Shown here piece by piece: positions 50,279 through 59,788 of a stretch of DNA of 64,000 nt. Below the pieces are notes generated by a model. It did no database searches. It was not told the DNA's origin and saw only the letters and a list, made by a program, of their open reading frames with translations. A program made the translations under genes and the position numbers. The stretch comes from an uncultured Eubacterium sp. (GTDB lineage Bacteria > Bacillota > Clostridia > Lachnospirales > Lachnospiraceae): the NCBI GenBank assembly GCA_910584645.1, contig CAJUAU010000005.1, positions 62,001-126,000 on the forward strand, given 5' to 3'. Position 1 is the first letter of the stretch; the number at the start of each line of letters is the position of its first letter.

Positions 50279-50812
50279 TTAGTATTTATTCATCTCCGCC
50301 AGCTCTTTTGAAAAATCGAAGTATTCGCCTTCTTCATTTTTACCCTTATCTCCAATACGAAGCCTTCCCTCTTGAGTACTGATAAGCAGCCGGGCTTTTT
50401 TTAAATACCTGTTCAATCTTTCTGCAAAATCCTGCAAGCGCTCTGCATCGCTTTTCTTCGGGTTGTTCAGATCAAAATCAAAATAGTCCGATGCCAGTAT
50501 CTTTTCCTTCCCATCCTCTGTGAGAGAAAAAATTTTCCACTGGTAATCTGCCGCTCCCTGGTACATGGCAGGTTTCCAGGTCATAAGAAAGGACTTCCCA
50601 CCGTCCCTGTACAAATAGACATTGTTCCATCCCCCATGAACTACATTCACTGGAAGAGACCAGATCATCTCCCCTGTCTCTCCAGAAAAAACTTGGATCG
50701 TTGGCTCATCACCAGTCCTTGGTTCTGCCGCTGCACTCTCATCAATCTGAATGCTCTCTGGAATGCCATCTCCGGTAAGATCTGTTTTCATATAACTCTG
50801 TTTCCTAATCAC
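50279..50812 (-). pseudogene. Probably truncated VCBS/FG-GAP-type protein
   Basis: A 177-residue product from GTG at 50812, without a ribosome site or signal peptide. The visible part begins MKTDLTGDGIPESIQIDES, an FG-GAP/EF-hand-like calcium motif usually found about 40 residues into a lipoprotein or secreted protein. Directly upstream the frame is closed by a stop, and 11 bases upstream lies the end of the AT-rich dCTP-deaminase-like gene, so the 5' part of this gene seems to have been lost when that gene arrived. It may not be expressed. Confidence 0.55.
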
Positions 50813-50823
50813 CGTTTATTTTA

Positions 50824-51621
50824 TTATATGAGACATATTAGCAATGTGGCAGCTCCTAATAATAATATAATAGCAGAATAAATTACTGTGAAGATTTTAT
50901 TCTTAGGCTTATTAAAAAACAATAAAATTAACCCCAGCATTACTGTAATACAAAAGCATAAGGAAACATTCATTGACAATATAAATTTTGTATCCAGTTT
51001 TGCCTCAGAATAGGCTTGAAAATTGATCGTAATCAGAGAAAAGATCGCCACAAAAATTCCCATAAAAGTTAAAATATTGGAATAAATCTGCTGTTCCTTA
51101 TGTTCAATATCATCTTTCACTTTGTGAAACGACTTTATTCTCTCATCATACTCATTTTTATACTGCCCCAGTCCGACATACTGCATCTCATGTTGAAAAG
51201 TGGAGGAATATGGATGTTCCGGAACACTTTTTAATTCTTCAAAAATTATCTGTGCAATCTTGTCACCAGTCTTAACTGTTATAATATTTTTAGAAATATT
51301 ATACACTCTTAAATATGCTTTTGTTGACTCGTGGCCAGGATGGTAATGAGGCCCATCTACTTTTAAGCCCAAACGCATTTTAGAATTCTTTTCGGCAATT
51401 CTTCCCATTATATCTTGAGGTATTGACAAAACCTCTTTTGTCTGGATTAAAACGTATTCATTAGGGGCCACATCGCACACATCTAGTAATCCAGACTCTG
51501 ATATGATAGACTCAATGGTTAGATCATATGATATGGAATTTATATTCTCTTCTGAAAATCCTGCTGAGATCAACTGCCCCTTTTCAGCACGCGCTTTTAT
51601 ATCTTTATCAACCAATATCAT
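50824..51621 (-). CDS. Membrane-tethered dCTP-deaminase/dUTPase-like protein, catalytic Glu missing
   Basis: A 265-residue protein. Residues 1-150 have the trimeric dCTP deaminase/dUTPase fold: SISYDLTIESIISESGLLDV, YVLIQTKEVLSIPQDIMGRI, KNSKMRLGLKVDG and YLRVYNISKNIITVKTGDKI. The key Ser-x4-Arg phosphate region is partly kept (Ser80, Arg83), but the deaminase Glu, normally in VLEFYN, is Arg105, and the dUTPase Asp motif is absent. After a linker (151-180), three membrane segments follow (about 181-201, 213-236 and 243-264). The gene is AT-rich and appears inserted. It is probably a nucleotide-binding sensor or a defence component, an inference only. Confidence 0.8.
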   Translation of the reverse strand: MILVDKDIKARAEKGQLISAGFSEENINSISYDLTIESIISESGLLDVCDVAPNEYVLIQTKEVLSIPQDIMGRIAEKNSKMRLGLKVDGPHYHPGHESTKAYLRVYNISKNIITVKTGDKIAQIIFEELKSVPEHPYSSTFQHEMQYVGLGQYKNEYDERIKSFHKVKDDIEHKEQQIYSNILTFMGIFVAIFSLITINFQAYSEAKLDTKFILSMNVSLCFCITVMLGLILLFFNKPKNKIFTVIYSAIILLLGAATLLICLI

Positions 51622-51739
51622 ATTTACCCCTCCGTAAAAGCCCTTTTAATCATGGTTATTATAACTTTAAGTATAGCATTTTCCGCTTTTTTTGCAAGTA
51701 GAATCTTGTCATTTAACCCAAAAGCATTTATACTTATTT

Positions 51740-51758
51740 TGTGCAGAAAGACTGCACA
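51740..51758. promoter_or_regulatory. Inverted repeat upstream of the GH43 gene
   Basis: TGTGCAG-AAAGA-CTGCACA, a perfect 7-base inverted repeat, 46 bases before the GH43 ATG, a possible operator for a sugar-responsive regulator. Confidence 0.45.
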
Positions 51759-51804
51759 GAGATCAAAGTAAATAAATTGCAAGAATGGAGGTTTACATCA
51801 TCTT

Positions 51805-53460
51805 ATGAAACAATTCAAAAATCCGGTTCTGCCTGGCTTTCACGCAGATCCTTCCATTATCCGCGTGGATGATACTTATTACATAGCAAACTCTACTTTT
51901 GAGTGGTTTCCGGGCGTGCGTCTGCATGAGTCAAAAGACATGATCCACTGGAATCTGCTCCCCTCCCCATTATCAACAACAACACTGCTGGACATGAAGG
52001 GAAATCCTTCCTCCGGCGGTATCTGGGCACCAGACCTCTCTTATGCCGATGGAAAATTCTGGCTGGTGTACACCGATGTTAAAATAACCGAGGGATCCTT
52101 TAAGGATATGGTCAACTACATAACGACAGCAGAAGACATCCGCGGCCCCTGGTCTGATCCAATCCGTGTCAATGGTGTAGGATTCGACGCTTCTCTCTTC
52201 CATGATGAAGACGGGAGAAAATATCTGGTACAGCAGACATGGGATCACCGGGAATATCACCATGGATTCAACGGTATTACTCTGACAGAATTTGATACGG
52301 ATTCCATGAAGTTAAAACCTGACACCGCAAGAAATATTTATAATGGTACAGACGTTAAACTTGTCGAAGGACCCCATCTTTATAAGATAAATGGTTACTA
52401 TTATCTTTTTGCAGCCCAGGGCGGTACTGTGTACACACATCAGGAGGTCGTGGCAAGATCCCGTACTCTGGATGAGCTCAGCTTTGAGACAGAACCAGAT
52501 GGGCCATTTATCACGAACTTTGATACTCCATACCTTGGTATACAAAAACAGGGGCATGGTGCTCTGGTTGAGACACCTGGCGGCGAGTGGTATTACGCCA
52601 GTCTGTGTGGGCGTCCATGGACCCATGAAAATGAATCCTGCATCGATCCCCGGGGCTACTGCACACTGGGACGGGAGACTTCCATACAAAAGGTATACTG
52701 GGATGATGAAGGCTGGCCGCGGATCGAGGGCGGACACGGCGGCTCTGTCTATGTGGAGGCACCGGCGGACGGCATAGAGACTGCTGCACCGGCAGATCAC
52801 TCTTTCCACGATGAATTTGATTCCTCTGTACTTCACGACGATTGGAATACCCTTCGTGTACCTTTTACCGATACGATGGGCAGCACCGGAGACGGCAAGC
52901 TTGTTCTCCGCGGACAGGGCTCCCTCTGCAACACCCATGAATTGTCACTGGTTGCAAGGCGCTGGCAGGCATTTTACTTTGATGCTTCCGTAAAAGTAAG
53001 CTACGATCCATTTTCTTACCAACAAATGGCGGGACTGACTAACTACTACAACGACAGGCACTGGTCTTTCGCCTTTGTGACATGGAATGAAAAAAATGGG
53101 CGGGTGATCGAGGTAGCACAGTGCAACCGCGGAAACTATAATTCCTTCCTGAGGGATGATGCCATTCCGGTACCGGAAGGTGCAGATGTCTGGTTCCGGG
53201 CAAAGGTCAGAAAGGAAAGTTATACTTATGAATATTCCTTTGACGGCGAAACCTACAAAGAAATTCCGGTAACACTGGATGCTGCCATTCTGTCCGATGA
53301 TTATGTGTTACAAAGCTATGGTGGATTTTTTACAGGAGCTTTTGTCGGTATGGCATGTGTCGATTACGCTTACTATGAAGCAAAAGCAGAATTTAGAAAT
53401 TTTGACTATAAGGAACTTGGTGACGTAATGAAAGACGACGGAAGTTTTGCCTGGGAATAA
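51805..53460 (+). CDS. GH43 beta-xylosidase/alpha-L-arabinofuranosidase
   Basis: A 551-residue intracellular glycosidase. The five-bladed propeller gives the catalytic trio: Asp15 (HADPS), Asp128 (GVGFDASLF) and Glu188 (LVEGPHL). The C-terminal beta-sandwich begins near residue 320, after APADHSFHDEFDSSVLHDDW. This two-domain form is GH43 subfamily 11-like, mainly beta-xylosidases. Lack of a signal peptide fits an intracellular role on imported xylo-oligosaccharides. GGAGG lies upstream of the ATG, but at a long spacing (13 bases). Confidence 0.95.
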   Translation: MKQFKNPVLPGFHADPSIIRVDDTYYIANSTFEWFPGVRLHESKDMIHWNLLPSPLSTTTLLDMKGNPSSGGIWAPDLSYADGKFWLVYTDVKITEGSFKDMVNYITTAEDIRGPWSDPIRVNGVGFDASLFHDEDGRKYLVQQTWDHREYHHGFNGITLTEFDTDSMKLKPDTARNIYNGTDVKLVEGPHLYKINGYYYLFAAQGGTVYTHQEVVARSRTLDELSFETEPDGPFITNFDTPYLGIQKQGHGALVETPGGEWYYASLCGRPWTHENESCIDPRGYCTLGRETSIQKVYWDDEGWPRIEGGHGGSVYVEAPADGIETAAPADHSFHDEFDSSVLHDDWNTLRVPFTDTMGSTGDGKLVLRGQGSLCNTHELSLVARRWQAFYFDASVKVSYDPFSYQQMAGLTNYYNDRHWSFAFVTWNEKNGRVIEVAQCNRGNYNSFLRDDAIPVPEGADVWFRAKVRKESYTYEYSFDGETYKEIPVTLDAAILSDDYVLQSYGGFFTGAFVGMACVDYAYYEAKAEFRNFDYKELGDVMKDDGSFAWE

Positions 53461-53502
53461 ACTTTCCGGCTGAATGACACAGATAACAACATACTAATAT
53501 AC

Positions 53503-53553
53503 AAAAAAGGGAGTCTCAAAAGTCTTAACATGACTTAAGAGACCCTCTTTTTT
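53503..53553. terminator. Bidirectional terminator between GH43 and GH10 genes
   Basis: A long stem with arms AAAAAAGGGAGTCTC and GAGACCCTCTTTTTT between convergent genes. Confidence 0.85.
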
Positions 53554-53557
53554 AAGT

Positions 53558-55081
53558 TTATTTTACCGCATTAATAAAAGAATAGAAGGACGGTTTCGGA
53601 TCATAGATGTTATCCCCAAACAGAAGCGGCTGGCATTGGGAACGCCAGGAAGTACGATCAGTAAGCCCCCATAAGGTAATATTTGTGATACCCTTTGGAT
53701 TTACATTGACATCGCGGTTCTTCTGTTTCGTAATGATTGTTTTCATCAGATTGCTGACAAATTTTTTCTGATCATTATTGGTCTCATTTTCATCCACATA
53801 GGAATAAGACGCTGAAGATCCTTCCGTATCAAAATTGATGGTAAAATCAAGCTCTGTGATCTGAATCTCATAGCCGGCAGCAAGGAACTTCTCCAATGCA
53901 GCACCATATTGATTCACCGTCGGCACTTTTACATCTACATGACTCTGCATTCCGATCCCTCCACAGATCTTCTCCGGCTCATCTTTGTTGATAAAGCTGA
54001 CCAGATCCAGTACCTTCTGTGTATTAAAGTATGTGTTATAATCGTTATAGAAAAGTGTTACCTTATCCTGAACACCATAAGTCTTCAGCATACCATATGC
54101 CACCTGAAAAGCCTTTTTTACATAGGACGGTGAAGCACCCATATTTCCATATACACTATCCCAGACTTTTCCAAAAGTTCTCCGGTTCAGATACTCATTT
54201 ACAACATCCCAAGCGTAGACAATGCTTCCCGCAGATCCGGTAAGCGCTTTTTCCTTTTCCATCACATGGGCCATCACGTTATGTACATAGTAATCCAGGC
54301 GGGCATCCATAATATCCGTTGCCACGACTGTATCTCCATCATAATTTTTTGTAAAAAACCATGACGGCGTCTGGCTGTGCCACACAAGAGTATGGGCACG
54401 CATTCTCAGACCGTTTTTGGAAGCGACTTCCAGGGCACCATCTACCTCATTGAAGTTAAGCTGTGGAACTTTCGCCTCGCTGTAACCTTCCGGGATATAA
54501 TAGCCTTTACTCTTTGCCTCCTGGACGGACAGAGTCTTTGGCGCAGAGCCAAGAATATTATCCGGCTTCATTTCATTTTCCAGGGTGATACTGTTAAAAT
54601 GTTTCTTGATAAATGCCAGTGTTTTGTTATCCCGAAGTTCCCTGGGAGCCCTGCTTCCGTAGTTGACGGCAGCACCCATATTCGGAATGATCCCCTTATA
54701 AGCGGCGAGAATGCTCGGTGTATTTACGACCTTCTTTGCCTGCACCTTCACCTTACACCGCAGTTTATAAGTTTTACTTCCGGTTTTTACTTTACAGTTT
54801 AAGAGAGCATTTCCCTTTTTCAGCCCTTTTACTTTACAGGAAGTCTTTTTCTTGTTAGATAACTTAATTACCTTTTTCTTATTTGTGCTCCATGTTACCT
54901 TTGCCTTTTTTCCCGCCCGGGAAAGCTTGATGGTCTGCGTCTTGCCGGCAGTGACTGTCAATGACCCTTTGGAAAGCTTTGGCTTTTTCGTCTTCGCACC
55001 GGAAACTGTGCCGGGTGTGATCGTCGCCAGGCAAAGACCGAAAATAGCAGCATGGGCTAAAAATATTCTACAACGTTTCAT
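53558..55081 (-). CDS. Secreted GH10 endo-1,4-beta-xylanase with a basic Ig-like module
   Basis: A 507-residue exported xylanase. The ATG at 55081 is chosen; a GTG at 55093 is directly on the ribosome site. It has a signal peptide (about 1-28, LAHAAIFGLCLATITPGTVS), a lysine-rich Ig-like module (35-113) beginning LSKGSLTVTAGKTQTIKLSR, then the GH10 barrel with RMRAHTLVWHSQTPSW, the acid/base Glu296 in YAWDVVNEYL and the nucleophile Glu410 in IQITELDF. It should cut xylan outside the cell to oligosaccharides handled by the GH43 and GH39 enzymes. Confidence 0.95.
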   Translation of the reverse strand: MKRCRIFLAHAAIFGLCLATITPGTVSGAKTKKPKLSKGSLTVTAGKTQTIKLSRAGKKAKVTWSTNKKKVIKLSNKKKTSCKVKGLKKGNALLNCKVKTGSKTYKLRCKVKVQAKKVVNTPSILAAYKGIIPNMGAAVNYGSRAPRELRDNKTLAFIKKHFNSITLENEMKPDNILGSAPKTLSVQEAKSKGYYIPEGYSEAKVPQLNFNEVDGALEVASKNGLRMRAHTLVWHSQTPSWFFTKNYDGDTVVATDIMDARLDYYVHNVMAHVMEKEKALTGSAGSIVYAWDVVNEYLNRRTFGKVWDSVYGNMGASPSYVKKAFQVAYGMLKTYGVQDKVTLFYNDYNTYFNTQKVLDLVSFINKDEPEKICGGIGMQSHVDVKVPTVNQYGAALEKFLAAGYEIQITELDFTINFDTEGSSASYSYVDENETNNDQKKFVSNLMKTIITKQKNRDVNVNPKGITNITLWGLTDRTSWRSQCQPLLFGDNIYDPKPSFYSFINAVK

Positions 55082-55245
55082 TGGTTTTTGCACCCCTTTC
55101 TAAAATATAATCTTATTATAAGGAAGAATTGAAAAAATAGCAATATAATCATTCTCATTACAAAAAGTATTTATCTTTATAGTTGCGTCGAATAAAAGAT
55201 TAATGTTATATTATAAATAGAAAAATACAGGGAGGAACGCAGATC

Positions 55246-56763
55246 ATGAAGATGACATATGATATTGATTTAAACCGCACTGTACCATTTCACAACAATG
55301 TGACATATTGTGTGGGAACGGGGCGCATGGGACTGGCACTTCACAAGGAATACTGGGACCAGCTGGCATTTGTCCAGAAAAGGATCGGATTCTCTTACAT
55401 AAGGGGACACGGGCTTTTCTGTGATGATATAGCAATTTACCAGGAATATAAGGACCAGGAAGGAAACATTAAATCAGAATATAACTTTACATATCTGGAC
55501 AGGGTTATCGATAGTTACCTGGAACTTCAGATCCGGCCTTTTCTGGAACTTGGCTTTATGCCTGGAAAACTTGCTTCCGGCACCCAGACACAGTTTTACT
55601 GGAAAGGAAATGTGACGCCGCCAAAAGACTACGACCGCTGGTGTGCACTGGTTCAGGCGACACTTTCCCATCTGCTCTCCCGATACGGTGAGAGGGAAGT
55701 TCTGAGCTGGCCGGTGGAAGTGTGGAATGAACCAAACCTGACAGGTTTCTGGGAACACGCAGATATGCCGGAATATTGTAAACTATACACCCGGACGGCG
55801 TATGCCGTTAAAGAAGTCCATCCGGATTTTCAGGTGGGGGGCCCGGCGATCTGTGGCGGAAATGATGAGGTATGGATGCGGGGATTTTTATCTTACTGCA
55901 AAGAAAATAAAGTTCCTCTGGACTTTATTTCCAGACATCATTATACCATTCATTTACCAGAATGGGAGGGGCATTATGACTATGCGGACCTTCAGTCCAG
56001 CGAATACTCTTTCAGTACGTTGAAGCGGTGCCGCGAGATTATCGGTGAATTTGAGGAGTACGAGAATCTTCCCTTTTACATCACGGAATTTAATACCGCC
56101 TACGTTCCAAACTGTCCCCTCCACGACACGAACCAGAACGCATCGAGTCTCGCCCGGATCCTATCAGAGATCGGCGACTATTGTACCGGCTATTCTTACT
56201 GGACTTTTGGGGATGTATTTGAAGAACAGGGCGTGCCTTTTACTCCCTTTTATGGAGGCTTTGGGCTTCTGGCGAATAACAGCATTCCCAAACCCACTTT
56301 CTGGACTTTTGAGTTTTTCAAGGAATTGGCGGGAAAATGTATTTTCCGCAGCGAACACGGTGTTGTCTGCGAAGACGAGGGAACCATCCGCGGTGTATTG
56401 TGGAACCTTTCCTGTGAGACAGGCAGTGATTCTCTTACAATCGAGCTTAATTTTGCACTTTCTTCTGGTGAGTACTGCTGTTTGCAAAAGATTGTAGACG
56501 AGGCCACCTGCAATCCACAGAAAGTATGGCATGATCTCGGTGAACCAGCGAATCTCACCAGCAGTCAGACACAGCTGCTTCAGGAAGCAGCAAATCCTCT
56601 GATCCTGACAGACCGGAAAACCGCCCAGGGTGGAAAGTTAAATGTAGAATTTATATTGTCCCGGGATGCAGTCGTTTATTTTGAGATCTTTTCTTCTGAA
56701 CTGACCACAGACCGGGGATTCCGGTACGGCTGGAGTTCTACTGTGACAGAAGGCAAAGATTGA
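55246..56763 (+). CDS. GH39 beta-xylosidase
   Basis: A 505-residue intracellular glycosidase. The acid/base Glu162 is in WPVEVWNEPNL and the nucleophile Glu281 in FYITEFNTAY; IRGHGLFCDD near residue 54 is a family signature. It has no signal peptide. GGAGG lies about ten bases before the ATG. It is divergent from the GH10 xylanase gene, with only about 160 bases between them. It should release xylose from short xylo-oligosaccharides. Confidence 0.95.
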   Translation: MKMTYDIDLNRTVPFHNNVTYCVGTGRMGLALHKEYWDQLAFVQKRIGFSYIRGHGLFCDDIAIYQEYKDQEGNIKSEYNFTYLDRVIDSYLELQIRPFLELGFMPGKLASGTQTQFYWKGNVTPPKDYDRWCALVQATLSHLLSRYGEREVLSWPVEVWNEPNLTGFWEHADMPEYCKLYTRTAYAVKEVHPDFQVGGPAICGGNDEVWMRGFLSYCKENKVPLDFISRHHYTIHLPEWEGHYDYADLQSSEYSFSTLKRCREIIGEFEEYENLPFYITEFNTAYVPNCPLHDTNQNASSLARILSEIGDYCTGYSYWTFGDVFEEQGVPFTPFYGGFGLLANNSIPKPTFWTFEFFKELAGKCIFRSEHGVVCEDEGTIRGVLWNLSCETGSDSLTIELNFALSSGEYCCLQKIVDEATCNPQKVWHDLGEPANLTSSQTQLLQEAANPLILTDRKTAQGGKLNVEFILSRDAVVYFEIFSSELTTDRGFRYGWSSTVTEGKD

Positions 56764-56810
56764 AATACCTGATATTCACAACTTCAATTCAGGATTTAAT
56801 TTTTTATAAA

Positions 56811-56856
56811 AAATGGGGGTGCCGGTTTGAATAGAATCAAACCGGCACCCCCATTT
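56811..56856. terminator. Bidirectional terminator between GH39 and the SGNH esterase genes
   Basis: A near-perfect stem: AAATGGGGGTGCCGGTTTGA pairs with TCAAACCGGCACCCCCATTT, flanked by A/T runs, between convergent genes. Confidence 0.9.
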
Positions 56857-56876
56857 ATATCTATACTGCTATAAAA

Positions 56877-58472
56877 CTATTCAAACATCGACAGATCAAT
56901 GGCATCCGCCATGGCACTGTATCCGTCATAGGGATGCAGTCCATCATTATGTGTATATTTTTCCAAAATATTTTTTGGATTGTCTGGATCTGCCACCGCA
57001 CTCTCGAAATCAATAATACCATCCACCCCGGATTTTTCTGAGCGTATCCACTCATTTATCATAGTCCGGAGTTTTTCCGCGGCTTCTGTATAATCACCGC
57101 TTGTTCCAAAGGGCAGGATCGGTGAAATATAAACCTTTATATTATTGTCGTGACAAAGCTTTATCATCTTCTTATACTCCGGGATCAGCAGATCATATTT
57201 ACTGGTATCCCTAGCCCCAGTTATATCATTTACACCAAATAGGATAATGCAGTATTTTACACCATCGTGCTCCAACAGATCCCTGGCAAATCTGTCCTTT
57301 CCTGCATCCGTGGGATAAGTACCAAGAATAGAATTCGCACCGATTCCTTCATTGATGAGCGAGATATGTTCCGTTCCCTCATTTTCCTGAAGCCTTTTCG
57401 CAAAATAATCAACCCATCTCACATAGCTGTCCGGCTTTTTGCCAAGCGTATCTGTTCCATAACCATCTGTGATGGAGTCGCCAAAACATACTACTGCCTT
57501 GCTGTCCTCTGGTGACCAGATGGATACATCAGCGAGGAAAAACCAGCTTGTTGTTGTTTGGACAGAAGAAAATTTCTCTTCCGATACCTGATTGCCGGAA
57601 ACCTGATAGGTAGTCGCCCTTGCACCTCTGTGACCAGTTATGTTTCTCTCCGGCGCCTCTTCAAAATATGCGGAAATAGCAACATTTTCAAGGGCATACA
57701 CAGGAAATTCAACTTCATCTGTCAGGATAACCTTCCCCTTGGGGATAATGAATTCTTCCTCCCCATTTACTGTCACTGGTGTGTCAGTAAATACATCTAT
57801 TTCAGATTTATTGGCCCAGACCTGTTTGGCAAGATGGAGAGATTTTATCTTCACATCACTTTCCCCATATTGATTCGACAGCCTAAGACGCAGTTTATCT
57901 CCTCCTGTTGTAACCCGGATGATCTGACGGACCGTGGTATCCGTGAGGGGCATTTTAGGCATGGCAGAATCCGACGCATCACATTTTTCCTCTGCAGTTC
58001 CCCAGGTCGTTACCCATTTATATGCCTGTTCTGGTACGTCAGGCGAAGGAGATATATCCGGTGCCTTGGAGGGAACCGGCGTATTTGATGCCACAGCCGC
58101 TGAAGGTGCTGGTGAAGCCGTCACTTTAGGATTACTTTTTCCCTTCACAGTGATTTTGCAGGACAGCGTCTTTGATTTTTTCCCTAACCTGTAAGTTGCT
58201 TTTATTGTCGTTTTACCAGCCTTTACCCCTTTGACCTTAGCCGATTTCTTTGTTGACTTTGTAATTCTTGCAATTTTTTTCGATTTGGAAGTCCACTTTA
58301 CCTTTGCCTTCCTGGCAGCATTTTTCAGTTTCAAAGTAACCGTCTTTCCAACGTTTACACTCACACTGCCCTTACTCAGTTTTGGCGATTTGGCCGCTTC
58401 CACACCAGATGGCACCATTAATGATAACACCAACGCAGAACTAAGTATTAAAACACCAATATTTTTTTTCAT
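56877..58472 (-). CDS. Secreted SGNH/GDSL esterase with a basic Ig-like module
   Basis: A 531-residue exported esterase, probably a carbohydrate deacetylase. After a signal peptide (1-26) comes the lysine-rich Ig-like module (30-110) and a Ser/Pro/Ala/Thr-rich linker. An N-terminal beta domain precedes the catalytic region (about 315-531), with block I VCFGDSITDGYG, block III IILFGVNDITG and block V YTHNDGLHPYDGYS with the Asp-His pair. In this locus it would remove acetyl groups from xylan. AGGAGGGG precedes the ATG. Confidence 0.93.
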   Translation of the reverse strand: MKKNIGVLILSSALVLSLMVPSGVEAAKSPKLSKGSVSVNVGKTVTLKLKNAARKAKVKWTSKSKKIARITKSTKKSAKVKGVKAGKTTIKATYRLGKKSKTLSCKITVKGKSNPKVTASPAPSAAVASNTPVPSKAPDISPSPDVPEQAYKWVTTWGTAEEKCDASDSAMPKMPLTDTTVRQIIRVTTGGDKLRLRLSNQYGESDVKIKSLHLAKQVWANKSEIDVFTDTPVTVNGEEEFIIPKGKVILTDEVEFPVYALENVAISAYFEEAPERNITGHRGARATTYQVSGNQVSEEKFSSVQTTTSWFFLADVSIWSPEDSKAVVCFGDSITDGYGTDTLGKKPDSYVRWVDYFAKRLQENEGTEHISLINEGIGANSILGTYPTDAGKDRFARDLLEHDGVKYCIILFGVNDITGARDTSKYDLLIPEYKKMIKLCHDNNIKVYISPILPFGTSGDYTEAAEKLRTMINEWIRSEKSGVDGIIDFESAVADPDNPKNILEKYTHNDGLHPYDGYSAMADAIDLSMFE

Positions 58473-58487
58473 TTTAAACCCCTCCTG

Positions 58488-59771
58488 TTATTGAAAGATC
58501 TGAAGAGCGAAGTTATAAAGTCCGTGTTTCCACACCTTGAAGTCATGTCCGCCCTCTGTCACATAGAACAGATGAGGTATCTCATTCTTTTCAAGCACTT
58601 TATGGCACTGGCCGCCCAGCGCATTTTCTCCACCCTCGCTAATTCCATTGTTGAGCATAAGTAACGTGTGATCTTTGTACTCCTCCGGCAGACGGAATGT
58701 TTCCTCGGTAAAGAGTCCATCCTCTTTTACACCGTTGGCCTCATAGGCGAACACTCCAAATCCCGGACTAAAGGCCGCGATATAGCCGAAAGTCTCCGGC
58801 ATATGTAGTCCGATGTTCAATGATTCCCTGCCCCCCATGGACAGTCCTGCGATCGCAGTATTTTTTCTTCCCGTAGCTATGGAATACTCTTCCTCTATAT
58901 AAGGCATCAGATTATCGCGGAGATCGTTGATAAAGTTATCAAATGCCGCATAATGATCCAGGGAAAATTCCGTCGTTGCTGCATCGTTGGCGCGGGCACG
59001 GCAGTTCGGTATGACAATGATCATGTCCTTGGCAAGTCCTTCTGCCACCAGATTTCCTACCACATAAGCAGGATTTCCATCCAGCCATTCATTTTCATCC
59101 CCTCCGATGCCATGTAACAGATAAAGCACTGGATATTCTTTTTCTCCCGTATAATCCGGAGGAAGAATAATATTTACTTTCCGATACTTGCCCGTCGTGT
59201 CTGAATAATACGATTCCCTTACAACTTTCCCATAGGCTACGCCATCCTGCTTTTCATCAAACCCTGATGGCACATCATAAGTAATAGGTTTGAGCTCCAA
59301 CGGCGGTTCCACCGTCGCTGCCGGAGTCTCTGTAACCGTCGCCGGCGGCTGTGGTACGCTGGCAGGTGGAGTCTGGGTTGGCACTGCCGATGGCTGAACC
59401 GTCGGTACTGCTGTCTTAGGCGGCGGCAGTATACATTTTTGACGGGATTTCACCGTTACCGTCCCCACTTTCTTTGTTTTCTTTTTATAGGTTTCTTTTA
59501 CTGTGATCTTTACAGTTCCCGGTTTCAATGCTTTTACAACACCTTTGGAAGAAACTTTGACAACTTTTTTGTTAGAAGATTTGAACGTATATTTTGCTTT
59601 TTTATTCTTCTTGGTTATCTTGATCTTCTTCGATTGTTTGACCTGCAATACCATTTTCTTAGTAGAAAGCTTTGCTTTCGCCTTGGCCTTTGCCCCTGCG
59701 GGGATCCCGCCCTGGCAGACCATCGCCGTCATCAGCAGAAAGCTGATCCCCCGAAATACTTTCTTTTTCAT
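58488..59771 (-). CDS. Secreted CE1-type esterase with a basic Ig-like module, copy 1
   Basis: A 427-residue exported esterase of the alpha/beta-hydrolase (CE1, feruloyl or acetyl esterase) class. It has a signal peptide (about 1-26), a lysine-rich module (30-108) and a Pro/Thr-rich linker (QTPPASVPQPPATVTETPAA). The catalytic domain shows YPVLYLLHGIGGDENEWLDG (oxyanion region), the serine in TAIAGLSMGGRESLNIG and the late His in YVTEGGHDFKVWKHGLYNF. GGAGG precedes the ATG. It is 17 bases after the paralogous gene at 59789-61078, so the two are one transcript. Confidence 0.94.
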   Translation of the reverse strand: MKKKVFRGISFLLMTAMVCQGGIPAGAKAKAKAKLSTKKMVLQVKQSKKIKITKKNKKAKYTFKSSNKKVVKVSSKGVVKALKPGTVKITVKETYKKKTKKVGTVTVKSRQKCILPPPKTAVPTVQPSAVPTQTPPASVPQPPATVTETPAATVEPPLELKPITYDVPSGFDEKQDGVAYGKVVRESYYSDTTGKYRKVNIILPPDYTGEKEYPVLYLLHGIGGDENEWLDGNPAYVVGNLVAEGLAKDMIIVIPNCRARANDAATTEFSLDHYAAFDNFINDLRDNLMPYIEEEYSIATGRKNTAIAGLSMGGRESLNIGLHMPETFGYIAAFSPGFGVFAYEANGVKEDGLFTEETFRLPEEYKDHTLLMLNNGISEGGENALGGQCHKVLEKNEIPHLFYVTEGGHDFKVWKHGLYNFALQIFQ

Positions 59772-59788
59772 TTCTTTCCTCCATTTCT

